A DNA stretch of 49,932 bases from Candidatus Neomarinimicrobiota bacterium (GTDB taxonomy: Bacteria > Fidelibacterota > UBA8477 > JABMPR01). Both the position numbers and the translations under genes were made by a program. The stretch covers positions 1 to 49,932 of the forward strand of contig JADHUM010000025.1 in assembly GCA_016784545.1 (NCBI GenBank), written 5' to 3'. Shown piece by piece: positions 1-7,260 of the stretch. Position 1 is the first letter of the stretch. Every line of letters starts with the position of its first letter. The notes under the pieces were generated by a model, which searched no databases, had not been told where the DNA came from, and saw only the letters and a program-made list of their open reading frames with translations.

Positions 1-50
1 CGGTTGTATCACTGGTAATTGCACCGCTGATTGCAACCATAGGCCTATAA
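1..50 (+). CDS. C-terminal tail of a membrane protein (possibly HppA pyrophosphatase), partial
   Basis: An open frame enters from the left edge and stops at TAA (48-50). The readable 15 residues, VVSLVIAPLIATIGL, are strongly hydrophobic and look like the end of a last transmembrane helix. Membrane-bound, ion-pumping pyrophosphatases (HppA) often end in a similar V-V-(A/S)-L-V-I-A-P segment, so that is my best guess. So short a piece cannot settle identity. The next gene's Shine-Dalgarno starts at the stop codon. Confidence 0.4.
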   Translation, partial: VVSLVIAPLIATIGL

Positions 51-62
51 GGAGGTTCGCTC

Positions 63-773
63 TTGAAAAAGTATGAGTGCCTTTATATTGTAAATATCAA
101 CTTTGATAGTGAAGGAATCTCCGCCGTTGTTGCAAGAGTGGATGAAGTCCTGAAGAACGTAGGCGGTGAGCTTGTGAATACCCAACATTGGGGCAAGCGC
201 AAACTGGCTTACGCTATCGATAAAGAACGCTATGGAAATTATGTTTTAATGCATTTTCAAGGCGAAAACCCGAATATCTCAGAGCTCGCTCGCGAGTTTG
301 AAATTGAAACAGGTGTACTTCACTATATGACAATTCGCCTGGATGAATTTCCTGATTTTGAGACACTGGCTGTTCCACAGGCTTTTGAAGCTGAGCGTGG
401 AAGACGTCCTGGTGGCAGAGACTCAAGAGACTCAAGAGATTCCAGGGATGATCACAGACCAAGACGCTATGAAAACGAGGAAGCATCTCCAGCAGTAGCC
501 AAGGAAGCAACTGAAGACGTTGCCAAAGAGGCAACTGGAGAAGTAGCTGAAGACGTTGAAGGTGCTGAAGTTGCTGTTGAAGCAACGGAAGAGATTGCTG
601 AGACAGCAGAAGTGGTTGAAGAGAAACCGGTTGAAGTCGCCGAGGAAGCAGCTGAAGAAGTGGTCGAAGAAGTTGAAGTGGCTGAAGAGCCTGCAGCTCC
701 TGAAGCAGATGTTGAAGAATCCGCAGACGAATCACCTGAAGAAGAAGCTGAAAAGCCTGCTGACGCAGAGTAA
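63..773 (+). CDS. rpsF: 30S ribosomal protein S6 with long acidic C-terminal extension
   Basis: Residues 1-100 form the S6 ferredoxin-like fold (starts MKKYECLYIV; HWGKRKLAYAI near 42-52), which binds 16S rRNA together with S18 in the small-subunit platform. The start is TTG at 63, chosen because AAGGAGGT lies six bases upstream and the product begins like other S6 proteins. The family is usually 95-130 residues; this one has 236. The extra part begins with an Arg/Asp-rich linker containing repeated RDS triplets (about 113-130), then about 100 residues that are mostly Glu, Ala and Val in short near-repeats. The operon continues with rpsR and rplI; ssb, common between rpsF and rpsR elsewhere, is absent. 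S6 can be C-terminally glutamylated in some bacteria, but an encoded tail of this length is unusual. Confidence 0.97.
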   Translation: MKKYECLYIVNINFDSEGISAVVARVDEVLKNVGGELVNTQHWGKRKLAYAIDKERYGNYVLMHFQGENPNISELAREFEIETGVLHYMTIRLDEFPDFETLAVPQAFEAERGRRPGGRDSRDSRDSRDDHRPRRYENEEASPAVAKEATEDVAKEATGEVAEDVEGAEVAVEATEEIAETAEVVEEKPVEVAEEAAEEVVEEVEVAEEPAAPEADVEESADESPEEEAEKPADAE

Positions 774-804
774 TCGGCCGGATTAGAGAAAGAGAGTATT
801 CTAT

Positions 805-1038
805 ATGAAAATGTTCACCTATAGAAAAAAGATTTGCAAATTCTGTGAAAACAAGAAGATGGAAATTGATTACAAAAACCCCTCCATGCTGCGTCGCTTC
901 GTGACCGAACAGGGCAAGATTCTACCTAGCCGTATTACAGGTACTTGTGCTCGCCATCAAAGAGGGCTGGTAACAGCTATTAAACGTGCTCGGAATATTG
1001 CTTTACTGCCATATACCAATGACGTAAAAAACGCCTAA
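805..1038 (+). CDS. rpsR: 30S ribosomal protein S18
   Basis: This is a 77-residue, basic S18 that pairs with S6 on the 30S platform. The core runs from [17 protein letters not shown] through [11 protein letters not shown] to [13 protein letters not shown]. Cys11, Cys14, Cys48 and His51 form a CxxC...CxxH set, so this is probably a zinc-binding (C+) version; that is inferred from spacing only. It starts at ATG 805 behind an AGAGAG purine run, 31 bases after rpsF and 16 bases before rplI, which fits one transcript for the three genes. Confidence 0.97.
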   Translation: MKMFTYRKKICKFCENKKMEIDYKNPSMLRRFVTEQGKILPSRITGTCARHQRGLVTAIKRARNIALLPYTNDVKNA

Positions 1039-1054
1039 GAGAGAGGATCTGATC

Positions 1055-1498
1055 ATGAAAATTATTCTACGTGAAGATATCGAATCCCTGGGTCTTGCTG
1101 GAGAAACCGTCAACGTCAAAGATGGTTTTGCCCGCAATTATTTGATTCCACAGAAGCTGGCTTATCCAGCTACCCGCAGTTTCTCACGCGTTTTTGAGGA
1201 AGAAAAGAAGCTAAAAGATAATCGCGATGCCCGCGCTACTGCACAGGCTGAGCAACTAGCTGCCAAGCTTGGAAATCTCTCCCTTGAAACCTCAGTGAAA
1301 GTCGGTGAGGAAGACAAGGTTTTTGGTGCCGTAACTGCAGCTGATATTGCAGAACTTCTGGCTGCTAAAGGCTATGAGATTGACAAACGTGACATCCTCC
1401 TCGAGGAACCCCTCAAGGCTCTGGGCATCTATAATGTACCAGTAAAGGTCGCCACAGATATCAAAGCCGAAGTCAAAGTCTGGGTTATCAAAGAATAA
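1055..1498 (+). CDS. rplI: 50S ribosomal protein L9
   Basis: The 147-residue product has the classic L9 N-terminal domain (MKIILREDIESLGLAGE, then GFARNYLIPQKLAYPAT), which binds 23S rRNA near the L1 stalk. A charged connecting helix (about 45-75) and the C-terminal domain follow. Length is normal. GAGAGGATC lies just before ATG 1055. It is the last gene of the rpsF-rpsR-rplI operon; the next gene follows after 112 bases. Confidence 0.97.
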   Translation: MKIILREDIESLGLAGETVNVKDGFARNYLIPQKLAYPATRSFSRVFEEEKKLKDNRDARATAQAEQLAAKLGNLSLETSVKVGEEDKVFGAVTAADIAELLAAKGYEIDKRDILLEEPLKALGIYNVPVKVATDIKAEVKVWVIKE

Positions 1499-1504
1499 GC
1501 TGAT

Positions 1505-1572
1505 ACCCCACCATGTTAAATGGGGTGAAAGTGATGGTTGTTGTCTCAACTTTCATTTTCACCCTATTTTGT
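1505..1572 (+). terminator. Possible weak terminator after rplI
   Basis: ACCCCA (1505-1510) can pair with TGGGGT (1521-1526). Alternatively GGGTGAAAGT (1523-1532) can pair with ACTTTCA plus CACCC (1550-1565, with a TTTT bulge), ahead of a T-rich stretch. Neither is a strong, classical terminator. Confidence 0.25.
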
Positions 1573-1610
1573 TTCTGGAGATAAATAACTATTAGATAAG
1601 TTGGCATCCT

Positions 1611-2465
1611 TTGACACGATTTTCATTTCATATATTTAGCACGAGAGAAGCCTACTTCATGGTAGCAGCAAGTATGTTTCTAGGGCTTTTTATTGGCCTC
1701 AGTCTCCAGAGTTTGATATCTGGAATGGAGAACACAACACTCCTTGATCGCCTCATCATGCTTGTAGGTGAAATTGCTATCATCGTCCCGCCGCTGTTTA
1801 TTCTCAATCAACGTAAAATTTCACTCATTCAAGTATTGCCGCTGCATAAGATATCACCCATTACCATTGGCATGTCAGTTTTGTTTATTGGAGGTGTGAT
1901 CGGTTTGGTGTCTGTGTTTGAGGTTCTCGTTTTGCCTTATTACCCAGTCCCGGATTTTTTAAAACAAATGGATGCGACCCTTTTCGATGGTGGTATTCTG
2001 GCAAATGTGATACTCATTTCAGCAGCAGTCCTGGTGGCACCCCTTGTTGAAGAATTCCTCTTCAGAGGTCTGCTCCAGCAAAGCCTGTTTTATCATTTTG
2101 GGTCCGTGTTGCCAGCCATGGTGATTCCAACAGTGGTTTTTGCCCTCTTCCATGTGGGCTACCTCTTCTATTTCCCAGCCATGGTGGAGCTCCTCACGTT
2201 AGGACTATTGCTGGCATGGCTTATGGTCAAGACGGGAAACATTCTCATTCCAATGCTTACCCATGCCTTGTTTAACCTTTCAGCATTTTCAGGATTATTC
2301 CTGGGTCTTGATGAAGAGACTTCCACGCTGGCTGATCTGGGATGGACCTGGATAATTATCTCTGCCACCCTTTTTGGAATAGGCCTATTTTATTTTAAAC
2401 GCATGAAAACCGTAGTATGTGATGAAGTCTATTTGATACCGCTACCCTATGAAGTGGAGGGGTGA
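1611..2465 (+). CDS. CPBP family intramembrane glutamic/metalloprotease
   Basis: This is a polytopic membrane protein of the CPBP (CAAX protease/Abi) family, which includes Rce1-like peptidases. The family motifs are present: EExxxR as E147-E148...R152 (VEEFLFRG), a second motif FxxxH at H181 (FALFH), and HxxxN at H218-N222 (HALFN). At least seven hydrophobic segments are visible. The natural substrate is unknown. The TTG start at 1611 has no clear ribosome site; ATG at 1659 (MVAASMFLGL) is a possible alternative. Its 3' end lies five bases before the crcB start, so the two are probably co-transcribed. Confidence 0.85.
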   Translation: MTRFSFHIFSTREAYFMVAASMFLGLFIGLSLQSLISGMENTTLLDRLIMLVGEIAIIVPPLFILNQRKISLIQVLPLHKISPITIGMSVLFIGGVIGLVSVFEVLVLPYYPVPDFLKQMDATLFDGGILANVILISAAVLVAPLVEEFLFRGLLQQSLFYHFGSVLPAMVIPTVVFALFHVGYLFYFPAMVELLTLGLLLAWLMVKTGNILIPMLTHALFNLSAFSGLFLGLDEETSTLADLGWTWIIISATLFGIGLFYFKRMKTVVCDEVYLIPLPYEVEG

Positions 2466-2469
2466 GAGA

Positions 2470-2847
2470 ATGGAATATAGTAAAATCCTGGCAATTGGCA
2501 TGGGTGGCTTCCTGGGTGCTCTCGGTCGTTATTGGGTCAGTGGTCTTGCCCAAAGGCTTGGTGGTCGATTTCCCTACGGGACCTTGTCGGTTAACCTTAT
2601 CGGTAGTTTTATTCTCGGTATCTTCGCCACGCTTTTCCTGGAGAAGGTGATCGTAAACCAGGAGATGAGATTGTTTTTGCTGGTAGGCCTGTTAGGTGCT
2701 TTTACGACCTACTCAACCTTCTCATTAGAGACACTCAATCTTATGCGTGGTGGAGAATGGATGTTCGCAGGTTTGAATGTTCTGGCCAATGTAGTGGGGA
2801 CACTTATTGCTGTGTGGGCAGGAGTTAGCATCGCCAAATTGTGGTGA
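2470..2847 (+). CDS. crcB: Fluoride channel CrcB/Fluc
   Basis: The 125-residue protein has four transmembrane segments and the Fluc hallmarks GALGRYW near the N-terminus, GTLSVNLIGSF, and GAFTTYSTFSLET carrying the central sodium-site/Phe region. Dual-topology dimers of this family export fluoride. Start ATG 2470 is preferred over ATG 2449 because GGAGGGGTGAGA lies directly upstream of it and the product then has normal length. I saw no fluoride riboswitch upstream. A decayed copy of its 3' end lies at 3418-3469, and a DUF190 gene follows, a common partner of crcB. Confidence 0.95.
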   Translation: MEYSKILAIGMGGFLGALGRYWVSGLAQRLGGRFPYGTLSVNLIGSFILGIFATLFLEKVIVNQEMRLFLLVGLLGAFTTYSTFSLETLNLMRGGEWMFAGLNVLANVVGTLIAVWAGVSIAKLW

Positions 2848-3056
2848 TAATCTAAAACGCTGAGCTCTGAACCCCGGAACAGTGCATCAATTTAAAGCAT
2901 TTCCATACACAATTGGTCACCACAAGTCCCTCCACCCTGCCGGGTAGAAGAAATGTCAGCAACGAAGTAATTTGATTTATTCATTCTGAGTCGTATCATC
3001 GGTCCTGTTTATTGTGAAGTCTTTTTTTAACGACCACAATGGTAGGAGGGGAATAT

Positions 3057-3398
3057 ATGTATGAAGATTATGCAGGTCAAAAACTGTGCATATTTATTGG
3101 AGAAGACGATAAATTTAATGGTCGCAGATTACATGAACTTCTTCTGGAAAAGGCTCTTGAAAATGGATTATCAGGCGGTACAATTGTTCGCGGAAGAGAA
3201 GGTTTTGGGGCACATGGTGAGATTCATTCAATGAAAATATTGCGGATGTCTGAAAACTTGCCCTTGATATTGGAGTTTGTAGGAAGAGCCCCTAAAATTG
3301 ATGCCTATGTTGATCAAATCAAACCGCTGCTTAGTGAGGGGATACTTACCAGGACAGATGTTCAAATAAGCAAGTTCAGAAAGGATGACGGCCAATAA
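3057..3398 (+). CDS. DUF190 family protein (first copy)
   Basis: This is a 113-residue soluble alpha/beta protein of the DUF190 (COG1993) family, PII-like in fold and often encoded next to crcB. Recognisable stretches are GQKLCIFIGEDDKF, LHELLLEKA, GLSGGTIVRG and ENLPLILEFVG. Its exact role is unknown; a regulatory function near CrcB is inferred from context. Start ATG 3057 follows GGAGGGGAATAT; an in-frame ATG at 3039 overlaps that ribosome site and is less likely. A paralogue about half identical by eye starts at 3487. A 209-base gap with no clear feature separates it from crcB. Confidence 0.88.
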   Translation: MYEDYAGQKLCIFIGEDDKFNGRRLHELLLEKALENGLSGGTIVRGREGFGAHGEIHSMKILRMSENLPLILEFVGRAPKIDAYVDQIKPLLSEGILTRTDVQISKFRKDDGQ

Positions 3399-3417
3399 AA
3401 ATCTGGATTATGTCATC

Positions 3418-3469
3418 GGGACACTTATTGCCGTGTAGGCAAGGCTAAGCATCGTTAGATTGTGGTGAT
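3418..3469 (+). pseudogene. crcB: Decayed duplicate of the crcB 3' end
   Basis: These 52 bases align without gaps to 2796-2847, the last codons and stop of crcB, with 43 of 52 identical by my count. The copy translates as GTLIAV, a stop (TGG to TAG), then ARLSIVRLW and the same final stop. No upstream crcB sequence remains: the first DUF190 gene ends only 19 bases before. It is best read as the scar of a tandem duplication of the crcB-end plus DUF190 unit. Confidence 0.85.
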
Positions 3470-3486
3470 GAAAACGGGAAAAGATT

Positions 3487-4740
3487 ATGCTTGAATATTA
3501 CGACGGACAGAAGCTCTGCATCTTTATCAGTAAAAACGATAAGTATGAAGGAATAGTCCTTTATGAACTGCTTCTAGAGATCGCCTTCAATAGCCGTTTA
3601 TCCGGTGGAACCGTTACCATAGGGGATAAAGGATTCTTTGGGGCTAGGGATGAATCCACCAAATTAAAGATTCTGCGAACCGCTGAAAACTTGCCTGTGG
3701 TGTTGGAGTTTCAAGGTAGGGCAGATAGAATTGTTAGATATATCGAACGTATCCAGCCTATGATAAGAGAAGGTCTTATTACGCTAGCAGACGTCCAGAT
3801 CATGAAGTTCAACTCGTCAGATGAAGACACTGAGAATTTTGAGGACGAGCATAATGAGGATCAGTCAAAAATATTTGAAGACGACGACAATGTGTCCAGT
3901 AAGCCGGATTCACAACCGGAAGAGGTTGGTGAGACCTTAGCTGTTGATGAGGATGATTCTACCCCCTCAGAATCTGAGGGACAAAGCGAAGCAACCAGTC
4001 AGCCCGCAGATGACGAGCCAGATGTGGAACAAAAGGTTGAGGAGGATCTTGTGGATACTCCCGAGCCCGAGGTGGAGATTCCCTCTTTTGATGATGACCA
4101 TGAGCAGCCTTTAGAAACTGAAGAGGAAGACCAGGGGAAAATACCTGAAGAAGAGATAAATGAAGTCCCTGAACCCCACATTGAGGAGGACTCATTTATT
4201 GAATCGGAAGGCGATGAAGACGAGCCGCATACTCCTGAATTTCAATCGCTGGACGAAGACCCAGTCAAGGATGAAGACGTAGATGAGTTCCTTGAAGATG
4301 AAAGTGACACATTTATTGAAGAAGAACTTGAAGAGGAGTCTCCAGCTCTACAATTGGCAGATCTGAGTGAAACACCAGCAGAAGATGATGACGAGGACAG
4401 GTTCGAAATGGATGACTCAGATAAGACCGAAGAGGATACATCTAACAATACTGAAGATAGAGAACCACCGACGGAAGATGAGCTTGACGCATTGTTTAAG
4501 GAGAGTAGTGAGACGTTTGAAAGCACTTTTGATGATATGCTTAAACAGGCCGGTGGGGCAAGTGTGGATGATACCGAATTAGATTCTGAAGATGACATAA
4601 CAATGGACAAAGAGCAGGGGGAATCACCGGGTGATGAGGCTGAAGAAAGTGCCGAAACCAATTCCGAGACCTATGATAAGAATCACAAGGAAAATGAGAT
4701 GAAGAACTATTTTTCATCGCTTTTTAAAAAAAGTGAGTAA
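3487..4740 (+). CDS. DUF190 protein with about 290-residue acidic, disordered C-terminal extension
   Basis: Residues 1-112 are a DUF190 domain (YDGQKLCIFISKNDKY, YELLLEIAF, SGGTVTIG, ENLPVVLEFQGRA), a diverged copy of the gene at 3057. From about residue 113 to 390 the chain is almost only Asp, Glu, Ser, Pro and Thr with no predicted fold. The last about 28 residues regain aromatic and basic character (MKNYFSSLFKKSE), which could be an amphipathic peptide. Function is unknown. The frame overlaps the start region of the next gene, whose ribosome site lies inside the end of this one, so coupling is likely. DUF190 proteins are normally 100-130 residues, so 417 is exceptional. Confidence 0.85.
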   Translation: MLEYYDGQKLCIFISKNDKYEGIVLYELLLEIAFNSRLSGGTVTIGDKGFFGARDESTKLKILRTAENLPVVLEFQGRADRIVRYIERIQPMIREGLITLADVQIMKFNSSDEDTENFEDEHNEDQSKIFEDDDNVSSKPDSQPEEVGETLAVDEDDSTPSESEGQSEATSQPADDEPDVEQKVEEDLVDTPEPEVEIPSFDDDHEQPLETEEEDQGKIPEEEINEVPEPHIEEDSFIESEGDEDEPHTPEFQSLDEDPVKDEDVDEFLEDESDTFIEEELEEESPALQLADLSETPAEDDDEDRFEMDDSDKTEEDTSNNTEDREPPTEDELDALFKESSETFESTFDDMLKQAGGASVDDTELDSEDDITMDKEQGESPGDEAEESAETNSETYDKNHKENEMKNYFSSLFKKSE

Positions 4741-4756
4741 ACAAAAGGAGATTAAC

Positions 4757-5350
4757 ATGAAAAAATTAATAACACTACTTGTTGCTTTCGGGCTGATGGG
4801 GATGCTAACACTTTCATATGGGCAAACCTCGTATTCCACTTCGCGGGCATCTGGAACCATCATGATTTCCGGAACGGGATCCTACCAGACTGATCTGAGT
4901 CAGGATTTGAGATCTTCAGTCTGGAACATTAATACAGACCTTGCTTTGTTTCTCTTTCCACAATTCGCTGCCGGAATAGATCTGGGTTATGGAAAAGCCA
5001 TGCAAGAATCAGGTGACGAGGATGAACCTGATGTCTTTGAATCCGTAGTCATGTCCCTTGGACCAAGGGTCTACTTCTTTTTTGGTGGCAAGAACAGCGA
5101 GCTAACACCATTTATCAAAGGTGGCGCAAATTACCTTGTTAACAAAACACTCTATAATGATGAAGAATTGTTTAGGGATGAATCTGAATTAGGGCTGGTA
5201 GCCAGCGCAGGTCTTCTTTTAAACCTGGCAAAAAATGTTGGTCTTACTGTAGAAGCTGAATACAATTTCGAAAAAGGTACCGATGTCAATGATATTGATA
5301 CTCAACAGCTGCTAATAAGATTTGGAATTCGCTCCTTTCTTGGACAATAA
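4757..5350 (+). CDS. Outer-membrane beta-barrel protein
   Basis: The 197-residue product begins with a signal peptide (MKKLITLLVAFGLMGM..., likely cut after SYG). Alternating hydrophobic strands typical of an eight-stranded OmpA/opacity-type barrel follow, ending in a C-terminal strand LLIRFGIRSF. Phrases such as FFFGGKNSELTPFIKGGANY and GLTVEAEYNF match this fold. ATG 4757 is chosen because AAAGGAG sits just upstream and the signal peptide starts there; ATG 4733 overlaps the preceding stop. A strong terminator follows. Specific function is unknown. Confidence 0.8.
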   Translation: MKKLITLLVAFGLMGMLTLSYGQTSYSTSRASGTIMISGTGSYQTDLSQDLRSSVWNINTDLALFLFPQFAAGIDLGYGKAMQESGDEDEPDVFESVVMSLGPRVYFFFGGKNSELTPFIKGGANYLVNKTLYNDEELFRDESELGLVASAGLLLNLAKNVGLTVEAEYNFEKGTDVNDIDTQQLLIRFGIRSFLGQ

Positions 5351-5383
5351 TAGCCACTCCTGATCCAGACAGTTAATATATTG

Positions 5384-5424
5384 ATGGCTGGTGACCACTT
5401 CTTGTGATCATCAGCCATTTTTTA
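5384..5424 (+). terminator. Rho-independent terminator
   Basis: The arms ATGGCTGGTGACCA (5384-5397) and TGATCATCAGCCAT (5405-5418) form a 14-bp stem with one wobble and one mismatch, a 7-base loop, and a following run of T. It ends the crcB-DUF190-barrel transcript. Confidence 0.9.
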
Positions 5425-5443
5425 CCATATTGGGGTGAGCAAA

Positions 5444-6304
5444 ATGATATCTAGTTTTCAAGAACTTCATCAATTGGTTAAGGGTTCCACACCCAAGCGG
5501 GTAGCTCTGGCAGCAGCTGAGGATTCTATTCTTATTCAAGCAGCCAACAGAGCACAGCAAGAAGGCCTTGCTCAATTTTTTCTGTTTGGCAACGCCAGGA
5601 AAATCGAATCACTCATTCCACCTGGGATCTCGGGTTTTGAAATCGTTGATAGTCAGAATCCAGCTGTTGATGCTATCCAATATATTCATGCGGATAAAGC
5701 CGACCTGCTGATGAAAGGCAAGATTCCCACTGGGGAACTCTTGCGAGCTATCCTTGATAGAGATACTGGGTTGCGCCAGGGTGAACTGCTCAACCACATT
5801 GCTGTTATAGAATCACCCCACTACCATAAGCTGCTCTTCATTAGTGATGGAGGTATCAATCTTCATCTCGACGAGCATGTTTTCCAGCAGATGGTAGAGA
5901 ATATCACCCACTACCTGAAATTATTAGGCATCGAACGACCTCATTTTGGGATGATGACCCTGGTTGAAACGGTGAGCGATAAAATACCTGAAACGGTCAT
6001 TGCGCAAAATGTGGTTAAGGCGCTATCTGGCAGGGTCTCCATCGAAGGACCCATTGCTCCCGATGTTGCCCTCTCCCTTGTTGCCGCTACCCGAAAGGGT
6101 TTGGACTCGGAAATCGCTGGTGAAATTGATGTCTTTCTCATGCCCAATACAACAGCCGCCAATCATCTGGTGAAGGGACTCTCAGCTCTGGGAGGATGCA
6201 AGGTGGGAGGGGTAGTCGTGGGTGCCCGTGTGCCTGTTATTATGTTGAGTCGTTCTGACGATGCAGAGACGAAATATAGATCAATCCTGCTAGGGTTGGT
6301 TTAA
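5444..6304 (+). CDS. ptb: Phosphate acetyl/butyryltransferase family protein
   Basis: The 286-residue protein belongs to the PTA_PTB family, which interconverts acyl-CoA and acyl-phosphate in the cytoplasm. Family stretches are KADLLMKGKIPTGELL, LNHIAVIE, SDGGINLHLD, SIEGPIAPDVALS and DVFLMPNTTAANHLVKGL. Length fits phosphate butyryltransferase (about 300) better than the 330-residue or longer Pta. No acetate or butyrate kinase lies beside it, so the acyl substrate is uncertain. ATG 5444 is preferred since GGGGTGAG precedes it; GTG 5435 lies inside that ribosome site. A 185-base stretch without evident features follows. Confidence 0.85.
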   Translation: MISSFQELHQLVKGSTPKRVALAAAEDSILIQAANRAQQEGLAQFFLFGNARKIESLIPPGISGFEIVDSQNPAVDAIQYIHADKADLLMKGKIPTGELLRAILDRDTGLRQGELLNHIAVIESPHYHKLLFISDGGINLHLDEHVFQQMVENITHYLKLLGIERPHFGMMTLVETVSDKIPETVIAQNVVKALSGRVSIEGPIAPDVALSLVAATRKGLDSEIAGEIDVFLMPNTTAANHLVKGLSALGGCKVGGVVVGARVPVIMLSRSDDAETKYRSILLGLV

Positions 6305-6489
6305 GGGTTTCTGGAATGGTGTTATAGAATTTGCGAGCTGAACTATACTCCGCCCTCAATGCAATGTTATAAGTGTATAGAGGAATACGGGTGATAGACG
6401 CGAAGCGAGTGACTTAAAACCTGGGAATTGAAATTCGACTGCATGATCAACTGAAGCGAGCTCCTACCTCTTCCCTTATACCCTATACC

Positions 6490-7143
6490 TCATTTCCCTG
6501 AATTCCCCTGAACCAGACCAACGCCTTCAGTTTGAAATTGTTTAACTGCTTCATCACTCAGGGGGTGTTTGGACATGGCTATCAGAGTAGAATAAGGTAA
6601 GGTAAGGTCGTCTGCTCCAGCAGAAAATGCCTGGCTAGCTTCAGCTGGTGATTTTAGGCTAGCGGCCAGCAATTTGGTCTGGCTTCCACTCAATATTTCA
6701 GCAATATCTTCAACCAACTTTAGACCATCTCCCATGAGTCTTGTTGCCCTATTCACATAGACTGCCAGATATTGAGCACCAGCCTCCCTGGCAATCAGAG
6801 CCTGAGAGGTTGAGTAAATGGCCGTGGGACAACAGGGTATCCTGGAAGACAACTCGGAACATAGTCTAAACCCTAATTCCGTAGGGGGTAATTTTACCAC
6901 GAGTTGCTTCTCGAGGAGTTCCACAGCTTGATGTGCTTCAGCCATACAGGCTTCAAAGGTATTTGATGTCAACTGGTAAAAAATGGGTCCAGCACTCAAC
7001 TTTCTTAGCGCCATGAATAAAGCTGACGGCTCCAGCTCTGATTGGGCCAGAAGTAGTGGATTGGTTGTGACACCCTTAACCCAGCCAAGTTCAAGGGCTG
7101 TTTTAACCTGTGCAAGATTTGCTGAATCGATGAAAATGGACAT
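6490..7143 (-). CDS. fsa: Fructose-6-phosphate aldolase / transaldolase-like protein (TalC/FSA)
   Basis: The 217-residue TIM-barrel protein has the short-transaldolase pattern: Asp6 in FIDSANL, VTTNPLLL (Asn28), and the Schiff-base lysine K84 in VVKLPPTELGF. It ends with SAGADDLTLPYSTL and GVGLVQ. Enzymes of this family make or cleave fructose 6-phosphate or act as transaldolases; sequence alone does not separate the two. GGGAG lies eight bases before the ATG at 7143. It is divergent from the MFS gene, so both promoters should lie in 7144-7260. Confidence 0.85.
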   Translation of the reverse strand: MSIFIDSANLAQVKTALELGWVKGVTTNPLLLAQSELEPSALFMALRKLSAGPIFYQLTSNTFEACMAEAHQAVELLEKQLVVKLPPTELGFRLCSELSSRIPCCPTAIYSTSQALIAREAGAQYLAVYVNRATRLMGDGLKLVEDIAEILSGSQTKLLAASLKSPAEASQAFSAGADDLTLPYSTLIAMSKHPLSDEAVKQFQTEGVGLVQGNSGK

Positions 7144-7260
7144 AACGCTTCTCCCTGCCTCTTCCCTTTACTTTTCACTCCTGTGTCGTGTACCAATCTT
7201 TCATTTCAGACCATCAAATCAAAATATTATTTGGAGCAAACTACGGATTACATTCCAGGC

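Noticed and set aside
214-735. A 173-residue open frame on the minus strand, Leu/Gln-rich
   Set aside because: It is antisense to the GAAG-rich coding repeats of the S6 tail; low-complexity composition keeps the frame open by chance, and no ribosome site is seen.
421-740. Short tandem DNA repeats that could suggest a CRISPR or VNTR
   Set aside because: They encode the in-frame RDS and Glu/Ala/Val tail of S6; there are no spacers or regular repeat unit.
2848-3056. Fluoride riboswitch near the crcB/DUF190 genes
   Set aside because: No matching pseudoknot core was seen before crcB or before either DUF190 gene.
3959-4661. Several minus-strand frames rich in Ser
   Set aside because: They are the antisense of the Glu/Asp-rich DUF190 extension; the Ser runs simply reflect reverse-complemented acidic codons.
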